From an uncultured Clostridia bacterium (lineage in GTDB: Bacteria; Bacillota; Clostridia; Saccharofermentanales; Saccharofermentanaceae), in assembly GCA_947303185.1 (NCBI GenBank), contig CAMYXF010000005.1, positions 62,001 through 126,000 of the forward strand: a stretch of 64,000 bases of DNA. Reading direction: 5' to 3'. The position numbers and the translations under genes are program-made. The notes under the pieces are model-generated. The model was not told where the DNA came from. It saw only the letters and a list, made by a program, of their open reading frames with translations, and searched no databases. Positions 33,660 through 43,102 of this stretch are shown in pieces. Positions within the stretch are counted from its first letter, which is position 1, and each line of letters opens with the position of its first letter.

Positions 33660-35411
33660 TCAAGCGTTGAATTTCTTGACGTACTCCTGGTACTTCTTCT
33701 CATCCTTATCCTTACGCTGCTTGAAGTCGTGCATGTAAGTGTCGGGATTTGTGGAGCCTGCGTGCTTGAATCTGTATGCGATGGCGGCGATGTTAAGGCT
33801 GTGCTCTGCGATTCTTACGCAGCTGTAGAGGATGTCGTTAAATACGAATCCCTGTTCAGTGGTGCAGATACCTTCCGCAAGTCTTTCAACGTGGTTAGCC
33901 TTGAACTTGTCGCACATCTCACTGATGACGATTCTCAGAGGTCCGATGTTGTCTGCATTTACAGCATTGTTGGATAAGTAGCATTCCAAAGCCATCGTAT
34001 AGATCTCACGGACCGCAGGAATGACTTTATTGAGCTCTTCACGTGCGGCATCAGAGAATTCAAGATGCTTTGTCTCGATCTCTTCTGCGGAATCCGACAG
34101 ATAGTTGGCGTGGTCGGCGATACGCTCGACTTCTCCGATTGCCTGAAGGATTCTTGAAGACCTGTTCTTGTCTTCAACGCTCAGGTGCTGTGTTGTTGTA
34201 AGCTTCATGAGGTAAGAACCAAGAAGGTCCTCGTAACCGTCTACACGCTCTTCGTTCTTCTTGATGAAGTCGAAATCAGTTGTGTTGTAGCCGTTTGAAA
34301 GCATGTCCATAGACTTATCGAGTCCGTCCTTAGCCTTCGTGACCATCTTGACCATCATGTTGCGGCACTCACCGACAGCGATGGAAGGTGTAAGCATGAG
34401 ACGTTCGTCGAGCTTGAACTCCTGCTCTTCTGCTGTCTCCTTGACGATAAGATGCGCGATCTTTACGAGGAGCTTGGAGAACGGGAACAACAATACCGTA
34501 TTTGCGATGTTAAATATTGAGTGGATGGCAGCGACACCTACGATGCCGACCGGGTTGTCCATGAAGCTGAAATTGAAGAATGCATCAACTGCATAGAATA
34601 CGATGAGCCAAATGACTGTACCGATAAGCTTGATCGCAACGTGGATGACAGTAACTCTCTTAGCGTCTCTGTTAACGCCGATGGATGAGAGGATGGCAGT
34701 CATGCATGTACCGATGTTGGCACCCATTACGAGCGGGATAGCCATGCCGTATGTGAGCTTGCCTGTCATGGAGATACTCTGCAGGATACCGATTGCAGCA
34801 GCAGAGCTCTGGATGATACCTGTTACAACTGCGCCGGATACAACGCCTAAGAGAGGATTCTTGAAGGCTGTCATGATGGATACGAAGCTGTCCATCTCCT
34901 TAAGAGGTTCCATAGAAGCTGACATCATGGTCATACCCTGCATGAGGATCGCAAATCCGATGAGCATCGTGCCGATATCCTTACGGCGCTGCTTCTTGCA
35001 GATCATGATGAGCGCTATACCGATCAAAGCGAAAATGAGAGAGAAGACAGAGGGCTTAAGGAGCTTTAAGAAGACATTGTCTCCGCTGTCGATACCTGCA
35101 AGGGACAATATCCACGCTGTGAGCGTCGTACCGATGTCAGATCCGAATATTACGCCGACCGTCTGGGGAAGGTCCATAATGCCGGAGTTAACGAAACCTA
35201 CCAGCATGACCGTCATTGCTGACGAGGACTGGATGGCGATCGTGATGATCGCACCTACGGCAAGACCCTTGAATTTGTTGTCAGTAGCTTTATTGAGGAG
35301 CTTTTCGAGCTTACCGCCTGCCGTCTTCTTCAAAGACTCAGACAAAAGGCGCATTCCGTAAAGAAAGAATGCGAGGCCGCCGAAAAGCGTTACGAACGAG
35401 AAAATATCCAT
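33660..35411 (-). CDS. Na+/phosphate cotransporter family protein with C-terminal PhoU-like domain
   Basis: A 583-residue protein. The membrane half carries two inverted Na/Pi repeats with the diagnostic motifs IAIQSSSAMTVMLVGF (near residue 59) and TGIIQSSAAAIGILQS (near 198). The cytoplasmic half (about 340-560) is two PhoU-like helical bundles (ERVDGYEDLLGSYL, then VERIADHANYLSDSAEEIE). It takes up phosphate or exports it under control of its PhoU part. In the same direction 15 bases downstream lies the GDPD gene, so they are likely co-expressed. Confidence 0.93.
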   Translation of the reverse strand: MDIFSFVTLFGGLAFFLYGMRLLSESLKKTAGGKLEKLLNKATDNKFKGLAVGAIITIAIQSSSAMTVMLVGFVNSGIMDLPQTVGVIFGSDIGTTLTAWILSLAGIDSGDNVFLKLLKPSVFSLIFALIGIALIMICKKQRRKDIGTMLIGFAILMQGMTMMSASMEPLKEMDSFVSIMTAFKNPLLGVVSGAVVTGIIQSSAAAIGILQSISMTGKLTYGMAIPLVMGANIGTCMTAILSSIGVNRDAKRVTVIHVAIKLIGTVIWLIVFYAVDAFFNFSFMDNPVGIVGVAAIHSIFNIANTVLLFPFSKLLVKIAHLIVKETAEEQEFKLDERLMLTPSIAVGECRNMMVKMVTKAKDGLDKSMDMLSNGYNTTDFDFIKKNEERVDGYEDLLGSYLMKLTTTQHLSVEDKNRSSRILQAIGEVERIADHANYLSDSAEEIETKHLEFSDAAREELNKVIPAVREIYTMALECYLSNNAVNADNIGPLRIVISEMCDKFKANHVERLAEGICTTEQGFVFNDILYSCVRIAEHSLNIAAIAYRFKHAGSTNPDTYMHDFKQRKDKDEKKYQEYVKKFNA

Positions 35412-35471
35412 AATTATCTCCGATTCCTGTTAATCCAAATTAATTGTTCCGCCCTGTATTTTAATATCAAA

Positions 35472-35511
35472 AAAGGAATATGTAAAACACCGAAATATTA
35501 CATATTCCTTT
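35472..35511 (-). terminator. Terminator of the ABC exporter operon
   Basis: On the minus strand a 14-bp perfect stem (AAAGGAATATGTAA with TTACATATTCCTTT) with a 12-base loop is followed by TTTTTTG. It lies 45 bases after the permease stop and before the start of the Na/Pi gene. Confidence 0.75.
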
Positions 35512-35555
35512 ACATAGACGGGCGTCTATATGTTGTTATTGACAGTCACAAAACC

Positions 35556-37235
35556 TTATTTTCTGCCGAGAAATACCGGGAGAAGGAGTGTTACCAGAAG
35601 GCCGATGACAAAGTTGATTGCTGCTCCGATCGCGACCGCAAGGATCAGTTTGCCGAACATGATACCAAGAATTACTGCTACTGCTGAAGGAGCAAGTCCG
35701 AAGTAGAAGAAGATCATCTGGATTATCGTGCCGACGAGCTTTGCGACTTCGTCAGGGAGCGACATGGAGATCAACGTTCCCACAGTCGTTGCAAAGAAGC
35801 TTATCGAGAGGATGAACAGGAACCAGACGATAACTGACAACGGATTTGCCTGAACGAGTATCGCAGATACGATAACCGGTATCAGAAGGTCGATTGCCGT
35901 TACAGTAAGGCTTCCGAGGAGCGAATAGAAGATCTTTGCAAATCCTTTTTCAGGAATAAGGATGAAGAAGCCTCTTGATGTGTCTTCGCGGATCGGATCA
36001 CCCAGCGTTCTGTAGAAAGCCATGAGTCCCAGTGCTGCAGCGGGAATGAAGAATGTGTCTTCAAACGGTGCACTCCTTGCAAACCAGGCGACTACACCGG
36101 CAATAAGCGTGTAAACGATCATGGTCGTGGAGAAGATCTTGAGCTTAGCAAATCTGAATCTGTTAAATACAGCCTTGTAGAAGAAAACGCTTGCGCCGCT
36201 GCCGTAGTGGAAGCCCTCTCTGTCGAGGTTTTCCTTACGGTCCTTCTCTCTTGTGGCAACAGAACCTCTTGCGGCTCTCTTTGCGCCCTCGAGCTGTTCA
36301 GCCTTGTGCTCAGCTGCAAACATGGCATCTTCGTAGAAGTCTGCCTTCATCTTCCAGATAAGGAGTACGAGTACTGCGCAGGATGCGACAAAGATTCCGA
36401 GGAATATCATGGACATTACAGTGTCGCCTGTTACCGCATAGTAAGAAATAGCTCTGAGCCAGCCCCAGAAAGGTACCCAGTGTGTATTAGGGCTTGCAAA
36501 ATATGCGAAAAGTCCGTCAACAATATCCATCTTGTTAATGGTAACGAATGCTGCAAAACCTACAGCGATCGCACCATATACGACTGCGATGAAGCGGTTG
36601 AGATTTGCCATGCCGTTCTTCATTTTCGATGTGATCGTATAGAAAATGACCTGGACCAGCGTGCTGAACATGAGTGAAAGCACATAAACGATGATTATCG
36701 AGATTGCGCCCCACATGCTAAGGCCCGCATTTATCGTCAGATTAGGGATCTGGAACAATGCGAAAACCGATACCAGAAGCGACGTTCCGAGTGTGCACAA
36801 AAGCCTGAACATCAGTACGGACTGCGGCCTCATAGGCGATGCGAAAAGCATCGGCACGTCTGCCGGCAGGAAGATCTTATTGGAATTCTTTGCGTTGATG
36901 ATGTTTACCGCAAGAATGAGAAGGAAGATAGCAGAGATCGCAAAATCGACGATGTTTTCCTTTGAAAGATCATGTTCAGACATGAGCCTTTTAAGGAATC
37001 CGTCGCGTGCTTCGGATGCAGATATCTCTTCAACCGGATTGCCGTCTTCATCTGTCTCAAGAACTATGGTCGTATCGTCAACCGTATTGCTGCTGCTCTT
37101 GTCGAGCATGGAACCGAAGACTCCGATCATGCCGCCGAAAGCGATCATGATAACGAAGACAACAACCCAGGTCTTCATCATCTTCTTAAGCGTGTTAAGA
37201 AGTGAGTGGGAAGCGTAATAAAGGAACAGTCTCAT
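35556..37235 (-). CDS. ABC exporter permease subunit
   Basis: A 559-residue membrane protein with about 12 hydrophobic segments, beginning with LFLYYASHSLLNTLKKMMKTW. It matches the putative ABC exporter type (large permease of ABC-2 like systems), including PADVPMLFASPMRPQSVL near residue 125, a motif common in this family. It starts immediately after the stop of the ATPase gene (TAAATG), so the two make a heteromeric exporter. The substrate is unknown. An external loop near residue 70 is acidic. Confidence 0.82.
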   Translation of the reverse strand: MRLFLYYASHSLLNTLKKMMKTWVVVFVIMIAFGGMIGVFGSMLDKSSSNTVDDTTIVLETDEDGNPVEEISASEARDGFLKRLMSEHDLSKENIVDFAISAIFLLILAVNIINAKNSNKIFLPADVPMLFASPMRPQSVLMFRLLCTLGTSLLVSVFALFQIPNLTINAGLSMWGAISIIIVYVLSLMFSTLVQVIFYTITSKMKNGMANLNRFIAVVYGAIAVGFAAFVTINKMDIVDGLFAYFASPNTHWVPFWGWLRAISYYAVTGDTVMSMIFLGIFVASCAVLVLLIWKMKADFYEDAMFAAEHKAEQLEGAKRAARGSVATREKDRKENLDREGFHYGSGASVFFYKAVFNRFRFAKLKIFSTTMIVYTLIAGVVAWFARSAPFEDTFFIPAAALGLMAFYRTLGDPIREDTSRGFFILIPEKGFAKIFYSLLGSLTVTAIDLLIPVIVSAILVQANPLSVIVWFLFILSISFFATTVGTLISMSLPDEVAKLVGTIIQMIFFYFGLAPSAVAVILGIMFGKLILAVAIGAAINFVIGLLVTLLLPVFLGRK

Positions 37236-37979
37236 TTATGCCTCTCCTTCACCTTCACCGCTAACGGAAGACTTATCAACGCCTTCAGTTACTTCGAAGA
37301 ACAGGTCTTCAAGTGACTTGCCGCTCGCGTCAACTTCAGCTCTTGTGACGTTGGCCTTGATCTGGCCGTTCTGCATGATGATGGTTCTGTCCCAAAGCAT
37401 GTCGACACTGTCGATGATGTGTGTACTGATGAATAAAGTCTTGCCTGCCTTGCGGAGCTCTTCGATGTAATTCTTGAGTTCCTTGATGGCATGAGGATCA
37501 AGACCTACGAGAGGCTCGTCCAACAAAATGAGATCGGGATCAGGCAAAAGGCCTAAGCAGATATTCAGCTTCTGCTGCATACCTTTTGAAAGCTCATCGC
37601 CGAACTTCTTGCGCTTGTCATCTAACTCGAATCTTTCAAGCAGCATGTTGATACGGTCTTTATAGTCCGTAAGCTTATATGCCCTTGCGATGAATTCCAT
37701 GTGCTCGATAACGGTAAGAGTCGGATAAAGCGAAGGCATTTCAGGGATGTAACCCAATACCTTTCTTGCTTCAACGGACTTGTTGTTCATTCCGTTTATC
37801 GTGATGCTTCCGTCGTATTTGAGAAAGCCGATGATGGACTTGATGATCGTACTCTTGCCCGCACCGTTAGGTCCCAGAAGGACTGTAAGTGAGCCGGGTT
37901 CAAGCGTGAAAGATACATCATTGCATGCAACATTTTTGCCGTAACGCTTGGTTACGTTCTTAACCTCTAACATATCCAA
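37236..37979 (-). CDS. ABC transporter ATP-binding protein
   Basis: A 247-residue ATPase with all core motifs: Walker A GPNGAGKST near residue 36, signature LSKGMQQKL near residue 124, Walker B LILLDEPLVGLD near residue 155, and the H-loop STHIIDSVD. It powers the permease encoded directly downstream. The subfamily is the CcmA/DRI-like one found with ABC-2-type exporters. It heads a two-gene operon and is divergent from the signalling operon starting at 38,187. Confidence 0.93.
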   Translation of the reverse strand: MDMLEVKNVTKRYGKNVACNDVSFTLEPGSLTVLLGPNGAGKSTIIKSIIGFLKYDGSITINGMNNKSVEARKVLGYIPEMPSLYPTLTVIEHMEFIARAYKLTDYKDRINMLLERFELDDKRKKFGDELSKGMQQKLNICLGLLPDPDLILLDEPLVGLDPHAIKELKNYIEELRKAGKTLFISTHIIDSVDMLWDRTIIMQNGQIKANVTRAEVDASGKSLEDLFFEVTEGVDKSSVSGEGEGEA

Positions 37980-38072
37980 TTACCCCCAAGTTAAAACACT
38001 GCGGATAGTTTGCCACTGGGAAATTGCGTTTTCAATATGTTTTGAACCGATTTAAGGTACCGTTAAGGATAG

Positions 38073-38101
38073 TTGTCAAAAATCCCATATCTTTTTATAA
38101 A
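38073..38101 (+). promoter_or_regulatory. Promoter of the signalling operon
   Basis: TTGTCA (38073-38078) and TATAAA (38096-38101) are 17 bases apart. Transcription from about 38,108 leaves a leader of about 79 bases, A/T-rich, before the first gene. No riboswitch-like fold was recognised in the leader. Confidence 0.6.
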
Positions 38102-38186
38102 AACAGATATTTTGCTTTTCCTATGCTATTATTTAAAATACTAGTGCTTTACTATGGATTTACTATAGTTTTTCGGGGTGATTATT

Positions 38187-40544
38187 ATGGCTAAGTGGAT
38201 TATCGTTGTTGACGACGACACTGCCAATCTCAAAATGGCAGGTCACATTCTCAGTAAGAACAACATGCGTGTTACTGCGCTAAAGTCCGGCAGTTCCTTC
38301 CTTGAATATGTTAACGAGAACGGCATGCCCGATCTTGTTCTCCTGGACATCAAGATGCCGGTCATGGACGGCTTTGAGACGCTCGACAAATTAAGACAGC
38401 TCGAGCAGCTGAAAGGCCTCATGAAGACACCCGTTATCTTCCTCACCGCAGACGAGGATGTTGATACAGAGACCAGAGGTTTTGAGGTCGGCGTATCCGA
38501 CTTTATCAGAAAGCCTTTTAACCCTGACGTACTCCTCCGAAGGATCGGCAACATCATGTCGAATTCACAGGAGATGCAGAGCCTTAAGAGCGAAGCAACT
38601 ATAGATAAACTCACAGGCCTTCTTAACAAGGCTGCAGCCGGTGAGGAACTTTCCAAGATGTGTTCCGAGAGTGCCGGATGCCTCATGATGATCGACCTCG
38701 ACTCATTCAAACTCGTAAACGACATTTACGGTCATGAGATGGGCGATAAAGTTCTCATCGCATGCGCTGATACTTTCCGTGAGAATGTCCCTTCAGGAAG
38801 TAAGATCGGAAGAATCGGCGGCGACGAATTCTCTGCATTTGCAGTAGGCGTAACTACCGAAGAGGCAGTTGCAGACATAACCTCCAGGTTCAATAAAGAA
38901 ATCGTCAGAAAAGCAAAAGAGCTGATGGGCGAAGACATGACCATCCCGCTTGGCGTATCCGTCGGTGGTATCTTCGTTCCGAGATACGGCAACGATTACA
39001 CTGCACTTTTGAAGCTCGCCGATAAAGCTCTTTATAATGTTAAGAAAAACGGCAAGCACAGTTACGATGTTTACGATGACAACGTTGACGACGGCCGTTC
39101 TTCCGTGCTCGACATCAAGGCCATATCCGAGATATTGGGTGAGCGTTCCATCCAGGACGTCGCTCTCCAGCTCGATAAGGAAGCCTTCTCACCCGTATAC
39201 CGTTATGTAATCAGATACATAATCAGACATCATATAAACGCATGCAAGATCCTCTTCACTCTTGCACCCGAAAACGGAAGACTCGACAATGACTTCTACG
39301 ACAACGTAGATGAGTTCGGCAACCATATTAGAGGATCCCTTCGTAAGTCCGATATCTTTATGAGGAATAACAAGAACCAGTATTTCGTATTCCTCACGGA
39401 CATCAGGGCTGACTCCGTCGACAAGGTAATTCTCCATCTCCTTGACGGCTGGAAGAATAAGAAGATCGCAAACCTCATAATCACACATGAGACTGAATTC
39501 ATCGGCAAGAACACAGATTACGTAGTGACCAACAAGGTCAAGAAAGTAGTAGTCGTCGATGATGATGTTATCAATCTCCAGGTAGCAGGCAAGATCTTAA
39601 GTTCCGGCGGAATGCATGTCGTTGCACTGAAATCGGGAGAAGCTCTTTTCGAGTATCTCGACAAAGAAACAGAGATGCCTAACCTTATCATGCTCGACGT
39701 AAAGATGCCGGGTATGGGCGGATTTGAAGCAATCAAGAAGCTTCATTCGTTAGAGAGCGCGGCAGCAAGGATCCCTGTCATCTTCCTTACGGCAGACGAG
39801 AGCGCAGGCTCTGAAAGCGAAGGACTTGCATTGGGCGCAATGGACTTTATCAGAAAGCCGTTCGTACCCGAAGTGCTCCTCTTGCGCGCAAAGAACATAA
39901 TCGAACTTACAATGCTGCAGCACCAGCTCTATTATGAAGTTGAGCAGAAGACAAGAGAGAACAAGGATCTGTTCCTCCAGATCGTAAGCTCGCTTGCAGC
40001 TGCCATCGATACAAAGGATGAATTCACAAAAGGACATTCCTCACGCGTCGCAGAGTATTCGAAAATGATTGCCAAGAGACTCGGATACACTGAAGCAAGA
40101 CAGGACGAGATCTACATGATCGCCCTCCTCCACGACGTCGGAAAGATCGGTACACCCGACGGCATTTTAAACAAGCCCGGCAAGCTTACCGACGAAGAAT
40201 TCGCAATGATCAAAAGACACTCACAGATGGGTGCTTCCATACTGAAAAACATAGAAAACAATCCGAAGTTTGAAAAGGCTGCCCTGTATCATCACGAGAG
40301 ATACGATGGTGCCGGTTATCCTTCAGGACTTAAGGGAGAAGACATTCCCGAAGAGGCAAGGATAATCAACGTCGCCGATTCCTATGATGCAATGTCCAGC
40401 GACAGAAGCTACAGATCACACCTCACGCAGGAAATGATAAAAGACGAACTGAAGCTTGGAATGGGTACGCAATTCGATCCGAAATTCGCACAGATAATGC
40501 TCGATATCGTAGAAGAGGATAAAGACTTTAGATTTAGAGGATAA
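38187..40544 (+). CDS. REC-GGDEF-(degenerate GGDEF)-REC-HD-GYP cyclic-di-GMP signalling protein
   Basis: A 785-residue soluble response regulator. Residues 1-122 are a receiver (acidic DDD at 9-11, phospho-acceptor D54). Residues 135-295 are a GGDEF domain with intact GGDEF at 211-215 and no obvious RxxD inhibitory site before it. Residues 310-440 look like a second GGDEF that has lost its motif. Residues 453-572 are a second receiver (D504), and 590-775 an HD-GYP phosphodiesterase with HDVGKIG (649) and HHERYDGAGYP (702). It may both make and break cyclic-di-GMP according to two phosphorylation inputs. The start is placed at the ATG six bases after GGGGTG. Confidence 0.9.
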   Translation: MAKWIIVVDDDTANLKMAGHILSKNNMRVTALKSGSSFLEYVNENGMPDLVLLDIKMPVMDGFETLDKLRQLEQLKGLMKTPVIFLTADEDVDTETRGFEVGVSDFIRKPFNPDVLLRRIGNIMSNSQEMQSLKSEATIDKLTGLLNKAAAGEELSKMCSESAGCLMMIDLDSFKLVNDIYGHEMGDKVLIACADTFRENVPSGSKIGRIGGDEFSAFAVGVTTEEAVADITSRFNKEIVRKAKELMGEDMTIPLGVSVGGIFVPRYGNDYTALLKLADKALYNVKKNGKHSYDVYDDNVDDGRSSVLDIKAISEILGERSIQDVALQLDKEAFSPVYRYVIRYIIRHHINACKILFTLAPENGRLDNDFYDNVDEFGNHIRGSLRKSDIFMRNNKNQYFVFLTDIRADSVDKVILHLLDGWKNKKIANLIITHETEFIGKNTDYVVTNKVKKVVVVDDDVINLQVAGKILSSGGMHVVALKSGEALFEYLDKETEMPNLIMLDVKMPGMGGFEAIKKLHSLESAAARIPVIFLTADESAGSESEGLALGAMDFIRKPFVPEVLLLRAKNIIELTMLQHQLYYEVEQKTRENKDLFLQIVSSLAAAIDTKDEFTKGHSSRVAEYSKMIAKRLGYTEARQDEIYMIALLHDVGKIGTPDGILNKPGKLTDEEFAMIKRHSQMGASILKNIENNPKFEKAALYHHERYDGAGYPSGLKGEDIPEEARIINVADSYDAMSSDRSYRSHLTQEMIKDELKLGMGTQFDPKFAQIMLDIVEEDKDFRFRG

Positions 40545-40549
40545 ACAGT

Positions 40550-43102
40550 ATGAGCACGACAAAAGATAATAATGATCTGTTCCAGTCATCCCATCTGACG
40601 CTGCTGGTAAGTTACACGATCTTTGCAATTATCCTTGTCATCGAATCACTTCTCCTCGGCTGGGAGAAGTGGGCCCTTTTGATCATAATCGTGGGCATAA
40701 CCATGGCATGGGTCCTTCATATCAGACACAACACTCCGTCCGTAGTCCGTATCTGGGTATACGCGATACTGATGATGGGGTGTTATTTCTTCTATGGTAT
40801 TCACCAGACCAGCACGTTTGACTTAGCGCTCGTCATGGCCGGAATCATCATGATCAACACGCTGACCGGCAAGAAATCACTCATAACCCTCTGCGAGTTC
40901 ACCTACTTTGTCACGATGGCTTATGAGCTCGTAAACATGATGATCACCGGAGAGCTGTTCGAAGTTCTCATAATCACAAGAACCATCCTCCACATCTGCA
41001 TGATCATCTTTATCGGTAAATTCGCGAAGATCATCATCGACAAGTGGTTGCAGGTAATGAAGAAATCCGAAGGTGAGATCGAGCAGCTCACAGATGCAAC
41101 AGAGCACTTGAACGACTTCCTCGCAAACGTATCACACGAACTGAGAACGCCTGTTAATGCGATCATCGGACTTACAAGTCTTTGCATCGACAAATCCAGA
41201 CACCGCGAGATCCAGGGTGACCTCATCGCAGTAAGAGACGCAGGCCGTAAGGTTGCCGACCAGATCAGCGACATTCTCGACTATTCCGAGATCGACCGTA
41301 AGAAGGCAGTCTGCAACAACGAAGACTACATGCTCTCTTCCGTTCTTCACGATCTCGTTAATGACGTTAAGCAGTATAAATCCAAGAACGTCGAGCTCAT
41401 CATCGACGTTGATCCTTCAATCCCCGCGGTAATGAATACCGACGTCGCAAAACTCAAGAAGATCCTTAAGTCCCTCATCACAAACGGTCTTAAGTACACA
41501 CAGAAGGGCGGCGTGTATGTAAGAATCACGACCATCAAGCACGAATACGGAATCAACCTCTGCATCGAGGTAACAGATACCGGTAAGGGCATGACAGAGT
41601 ATGAATTAGAGAAGGTTTACGACAGTTTCTACCAGGCAGATTCAAGCCGCACACGTCAGGGCGGCGGTCTCGGTTTGGGCCTTGCCATCACATCAGGTTT
41701 CGTAGCGCTCCTTGGCGGCTTCATGACGATCGACAGCAAGCCCGACGTAGGCACCACAGTCCACGTCAGTATCCCGCAGAGAGTAATCGATCCTCTGAGC
41801 TGCATGTCCGTCGGAGCACCCGACAAGCTCTGCCTCGGCGCATTCCTCCACTTCGAGAAATACGACAGCCCGGCCGTACGAGACTACTACAACTCAATGG
41901 TACTCAACATCGTTAAGGGCCTGGGCGTCCAGATGCACCGCGTTAACAACGCAGAGAACTTAAAGCTCTTGAGAGATTCCGTACATCTCACCCACCTCTT
42001 TATCGCTGAAGAAGAATATAACGATAACGTGGATCTCATCGAAGAACTCGCCAAGACAATGGTCGTAGCAGTCGTTGCAAACGAGGGCATGGTACTTCCC
42101 AGGAATACGCACGTTAAAGTCCTCGAAAAGCCTTTCTACTGCTTCCCTGTCGTATCGATCCTTAACTCCACAGTGGACAGCAAGGAAGAGCGCGCTAAGA
42201 AGCTCCGCTGCGATGGCATAAGAGCACTCGTAGTAGACGACGAGACAATGAACCTCGTTGTTGCAAAGAGTATTTTCAGCAGATACGGCATGAAGGTCTT
42301 CACCGCCACATCCGGTCAGGAATCGATCGACATGTGCCGCGAGAAGGTTTTCGACATCATATTCATGGACCACATGATGAGCGGCATGGATGGTGTTGAG
42401 GCAATGAAGAGAATCAGGACGGACGTAGCCGGACTTAACGGCTCCATCCCGGTCGTTGCACTTACTGCTAACGCAATGAGCTCTGCAAAGCAGATGTTCC
42501 TTACAGAAGGCTTTGACGGATTCGTAAGTAAACCTGTCGAAGTCGATGAACTTGAGCGTGTATTAAGACAGGTCCTCCCCAAATCAGCAATCTCTTATGT
42601 CGATGCTGACGGCAACATCGAAGAAACTGAACCTGAAGAGGAAGAACCCGTTGTACCTCCCGTACAGGAAAAGGATTTCCTCACGGAACTCAGAAAGAGC
42701 GGCATCGATACTGATGCAGGCCTCACTTACTGCGTAGGCGATAAGGACTTCTACAAGTCACTTCTTATCCAGTTCGCGACGGAAAGCGCTGACAAGATCG
42801 CTTCAATGAAGAATTACTATATGATGCACGACTGGCATAACTACGAGATCCTCGTTCATGCCCTGAAGAGCACCTCCAAGATGATCGGTATTTCCGATCT
42901 TTCAGAGAAAGCCAAATCACTTGAGATGGCGGCAAAGGAGAACGAAGAAGGATTCATCCTCGAAAACCACGAGGACATGATCCGCGATTACGGCCGCATC
43001 ACGGCTGACATCAAGGACCATCTGCTTTCAGAAGAGGGCGGTTCCGACGATGAAGATGTTTTCGAATTTGCGCCTGAGGACGAAGGAGGTGATAAGGCAT
43101 GA
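40550..43102 (+). CDS. Hybrid sensor histidine kinase with receiver and HPt domains
   Basis: An 850-residue membrane kinase. Five or six hydrophobic segments span residues 17-158. The kinase core has the H-box NVSHELRTPVNAI (H196), N-box TNGLKYT and G-boxes DTGKGM and GGGLGLGLAI. Residues 425-545 resemble a receiver fold without its acidic pocket. Residues 556-680 are a true receiver (VVDDE at 561, D607), and residues 708-830 an HPt domain with phospho-histidine H770 in HALKSTSKMIG. Short external loops suggest sensing inside the membrane. It follows the REC-GGDEF gene by five bases and overlaps the next kinase by four. Confidence 0.92.
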   Translation: MSTTKDNNDLFQSSHLTLLVSYTIFAIILVIESLLLGWEKWALLIIIVGITMAWVLHIRHNTPSVVRIWVYAILMMGCYFFYGIHQTSTFDLALVMAGIIMINTLTGKKSLITLCEFTYFVTMAYELVNMMITGELFEVLIITRTILHICMIIFIGKFAKIIIDKWLQVMKKSEGEIEQLTDATEHLNDFLANVSHELRTPVNAIIGLTSLCIDKSRHREIQGDLIAVRDAGRKVADQISDILDYSEIDRKKAVCNNEDYMLSSVLHDLVNDVKQYKSKNVELIIDVDPSIPAVMNTDVAKLKKILKSLITNGLKYTQKGGVYVRITTIKHEYGINLCIEVTDTGKGMTEYELEKVYDSFYQADSSRTRQGGGLGLGLAITSGFVALLGGFMTIDSKPDVGTTVHVSIPQRVIDPLSCMSVGAPDKLCLGAFLHFEKYDSPAVRDYYNSMVLNIVKGLGVQMHRVNNAENLKLLRDSVHLTHLFIAEEEYNDNVDLIEELAKTMVVAVVANEGMVLPRNTHVKVLEKPFYCFPVVSILNSTVDSKEERAKKLRCDGIRALVVDDETMNLVVAKSIFSRYGMKVFTATSGQESIDMCREKVFDIIFMDHMMSGMDGVEAMKRIRTDVAGLNGSIPVVALTANAMSSAKQMFLTEGFDGFVSKPVEVDELERVLRQVLPKSAISYVDADGNIEETEPEEEEPVVPPVQEKDFLTELRKSGIDTDAGLTYCVGDKDFYKSLLIQFATESADKIASMKNYYMMHDWHNYEILVHALKSTSKMIGISDLSEKAKSLEMAAKENEEGFILENHEDMIRDYGRITADIKDHLLSEEGGSDDEDVFEFAPEDEGGDKA